Source of the DNA: Pseudomonadota bacterium
GTDB taxonomy: Bacteria > Pseudomonadota > Gammaproteobacteria > Steroidobacterales > GCA-2729495
Length of the DNA: 12,651 nucleotides
Assembly: GCA_030836925.1 (NCBI GenBank)
Contig: JAUPLK010000014.1
Coordinates: 1-12,651 of the forward strand
Reading direction: 5' to 3'
In this document: one piece after another, positions 11,808-12,651 of the stretch
Position numbering within the stretch: the first letter of the stretch is position 1
Layout of the letters: every line of letters starts with the position of its first letter
Program-made: the position numbers and the translations under genes
Notes under the pieces: generated by a model
Seen by the model: only the letters and a program-made list of their open reading frames with translations
Database searches by the model: none
What the model was told of the DNA's origin: nothing

Positions 11808-12651
11808 TTGAACGGTTTTCTGGAGGCGGCCAATGCGATCCTCTGGCACGACGCCGTGCTGTTTCTCGTGCTCGGCACGGGCATCGTCTTCACGCTCTGG
11901 ACACGCTTCAGCCAGTTCCGCTCGCTGACGCACGGCCTCCACGTACTACGCGGCCGCTACGACAATCCGGCCGACCCCGGCGCGATCAATCACTTCCAGG
12001 CCCTGTCCGCGGCGCTGTCGGCGACGGTTGGCCTCGGCAACATCGGCGGTGTGGCGATTGCGATCAGCCTCGGCGGCCCTGGCGCCGTGTTCTGGATGTG
12101 GGTGGTTGGTTTCTTCGGCATGGCGCTCAAGACCGTCGAAGTCACGCTGGCGATGATCTACCGGAATATCAGCGACCCCGACAATCCGCACGGCGGCACG
12201 ATGTGGGTCATCAGCAAGGCGCTCAGCGAAGGCCCGGGCTGGCAGCAGAAACTCGGCAAACTGATCGGCAGCCTGTTTTGCCTCACGCTGCTGGTCATGG
12301 TGGTTACCGGCGGCAACATGTTCCAGGCCTGGAACGTGGGCAACATGACCGAACTGTATTTCGGCGTACCCGACATCGTCGCAGGTATTGCGCTGGCGAT
12401 CATCGTCGGACTGGTGATTCTCGGCGGCATTCACCGAATTGGCCGGGTGGCGGCTGCACTCGTGCCATTCATGGTTACCATCTATTTTGCCGCGGCGATC
12501 TATGTACTGATCGTGAATGCCGGCGAGATCCCCGCCATGTTCGGGCTGATCTTCCGTTCGGCATTCTCGGGCACGGAAGCCAGCGGCGCTTTCATCGGCG
12601 GCACCGTGGGTTACGCCTTCCTGTACGGCATGAAGCGCGCGATCTTCTCCA
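11808..12651 (+). CDS. AGCS-family sodium:alanine/glycine symporter (5' part, runs off the window)
   Basis: Inner-membrane secondary transporter of the alanine/glycine:cation symporter family. The frame is open from TTG 11808 to the window end (281 codons seen; family members are usually 450-550). TTG is chosen because GGAG lies 7 nt upstream and the next ATG falls inside conserved sequence. Recognisable blocks are LSAALSATVGLGNIGGVA (66-83, the substrate/sodium-site helix with ALSATVGxGNI), GGPGAVFWMWVVGFFGMA (89-106, the family signature) and HGGTMWVI (about 125-132), where common members have GGPMYYI. Several hydrophobic segments follow, including SLFCLTLLVMVVTGG and IVAGIALAIIVGLVILGG. 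It starts 1 bp after the thiolase stop. The substrate is inferred by family only; the GGTMW variant may mean a divergent subgroup. Confidence 0.88.
   Translation, partial: MNGFLEAANAILWHDAVLFLVLGTGIVFTLWTRFSQFRSLTHGLHVLRGRYDNPADPGAINHFQALSAALSATVGLGNIGGVAIAISLGGPGAVFWMWVVGFFGMALKTVEVTLAMIYRNISDPDNPHGGTMWVISKALSEGPGWQQKLGKLIGSLFCLTLLVMVVTGGNMFQAWNVGNMTELYFGVPDIVAGIALAIIVGLVILGGIHRIGRVAAALVPFMVTIYFAAAIYVLIVNAGEIPAMFGLIFRSAFSGTEASGAFIGGTVGYAFLYGMKRAIFS

Noticed and set aside
10718..11893. 391-codon open frame on the minus strand
   Set aside because: It is antisense to the thiolase gene, whose catalytic motifs are all present; no domain is recognisable in the antisense frame.
11946..12434. 162-codon minus-strand frame at the right end
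   Set aside because: It is the shadow of the AGCS symporter, whose plus-strand frame is open throughout with clear family motifs.
1..12651. A new defence, mobile or biosynthetic system
   Set aside because: Every substantial gene falls in a known family with housekeeping roles; there are no transposases, integrases, toxin-antitoxin pairs, CRISPR repeats, tRNA-flanked insertions or abrupt composition changes.

Overview
The window is GC-rich chromosomal DNA from a bacterium, most likely a gammaproteobacterium. The best evidence is gene order: rsmD diverging from ftsY-ftsE-ftsX-rpoH, with coaD, a gamma-glutamyltransferase gene and mutM on the other side. From memory this resembles the Pseudomonas arrangement, but more compact. 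No rRNA or tRNA genes, insertion sequences, CRISPR arrays, phage genes or other signs of recent transfer were seen. Coding density is very high, and both window edges cut through genes (mutM on the left, an AGCS-family symporter on the right).

Layout. Positions 1-389 hold the 3' part of mutM (DNA repair), converging on a leftward group: rsmD (3257-2652), coaD (2612-2118) and ggt (2121-406). coaD and ggt overlap by 4 bp. From a 52-bp divergent gap the rightward cluster ftsY-ftsE-ftsX (3310-5905) begins, with two ATGA overlaps. It combines the SRP receptor with the ABC-like divisome regulator FtsEX. After a 114-bp leader with a perfect CIRCE operator comes rpoH (6020-6883), for the heat-shock sigma factor. 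rpoH converges on a YiaD-type OmpA lipoprotein gene (7571-6894). A 141-bp divergent region then leads to purE-purK (7713-9401), two consecutive steps of purine synthesis. These are followed by a secreted DUF2141 protein (9441-9866), a DUF924 protein (9897-10508), a FadI-type thiolase (10526-11806) and the start of a sodium:amino-acid symporter (from 11808).

How the genes relate. Most are conserved housekeeping functions: translation and ribosome maturation, CoA supply, membrane protein targeting, cell division, heat shock, purine synthesis and fatty-acid degradation. I found no previously undescribed multi-gene system. The most informative signal is regulatory. The CIRCE element directly ahead of rpoH implies that the HrcA repressor controls the heat-shock sigma factor, linking the negative and positive heat-shock circuits. 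Secondary points are a 10-codon leader ORF whose stop overlaps the DUF2141 start, several genes without a visible Shine-Dalgarno whose start sits about 7 nt after a -10-like box, a 12-bp perfect palindrome covering the ftsY start codon, and a hexanucleotide repeat inside rsmD.
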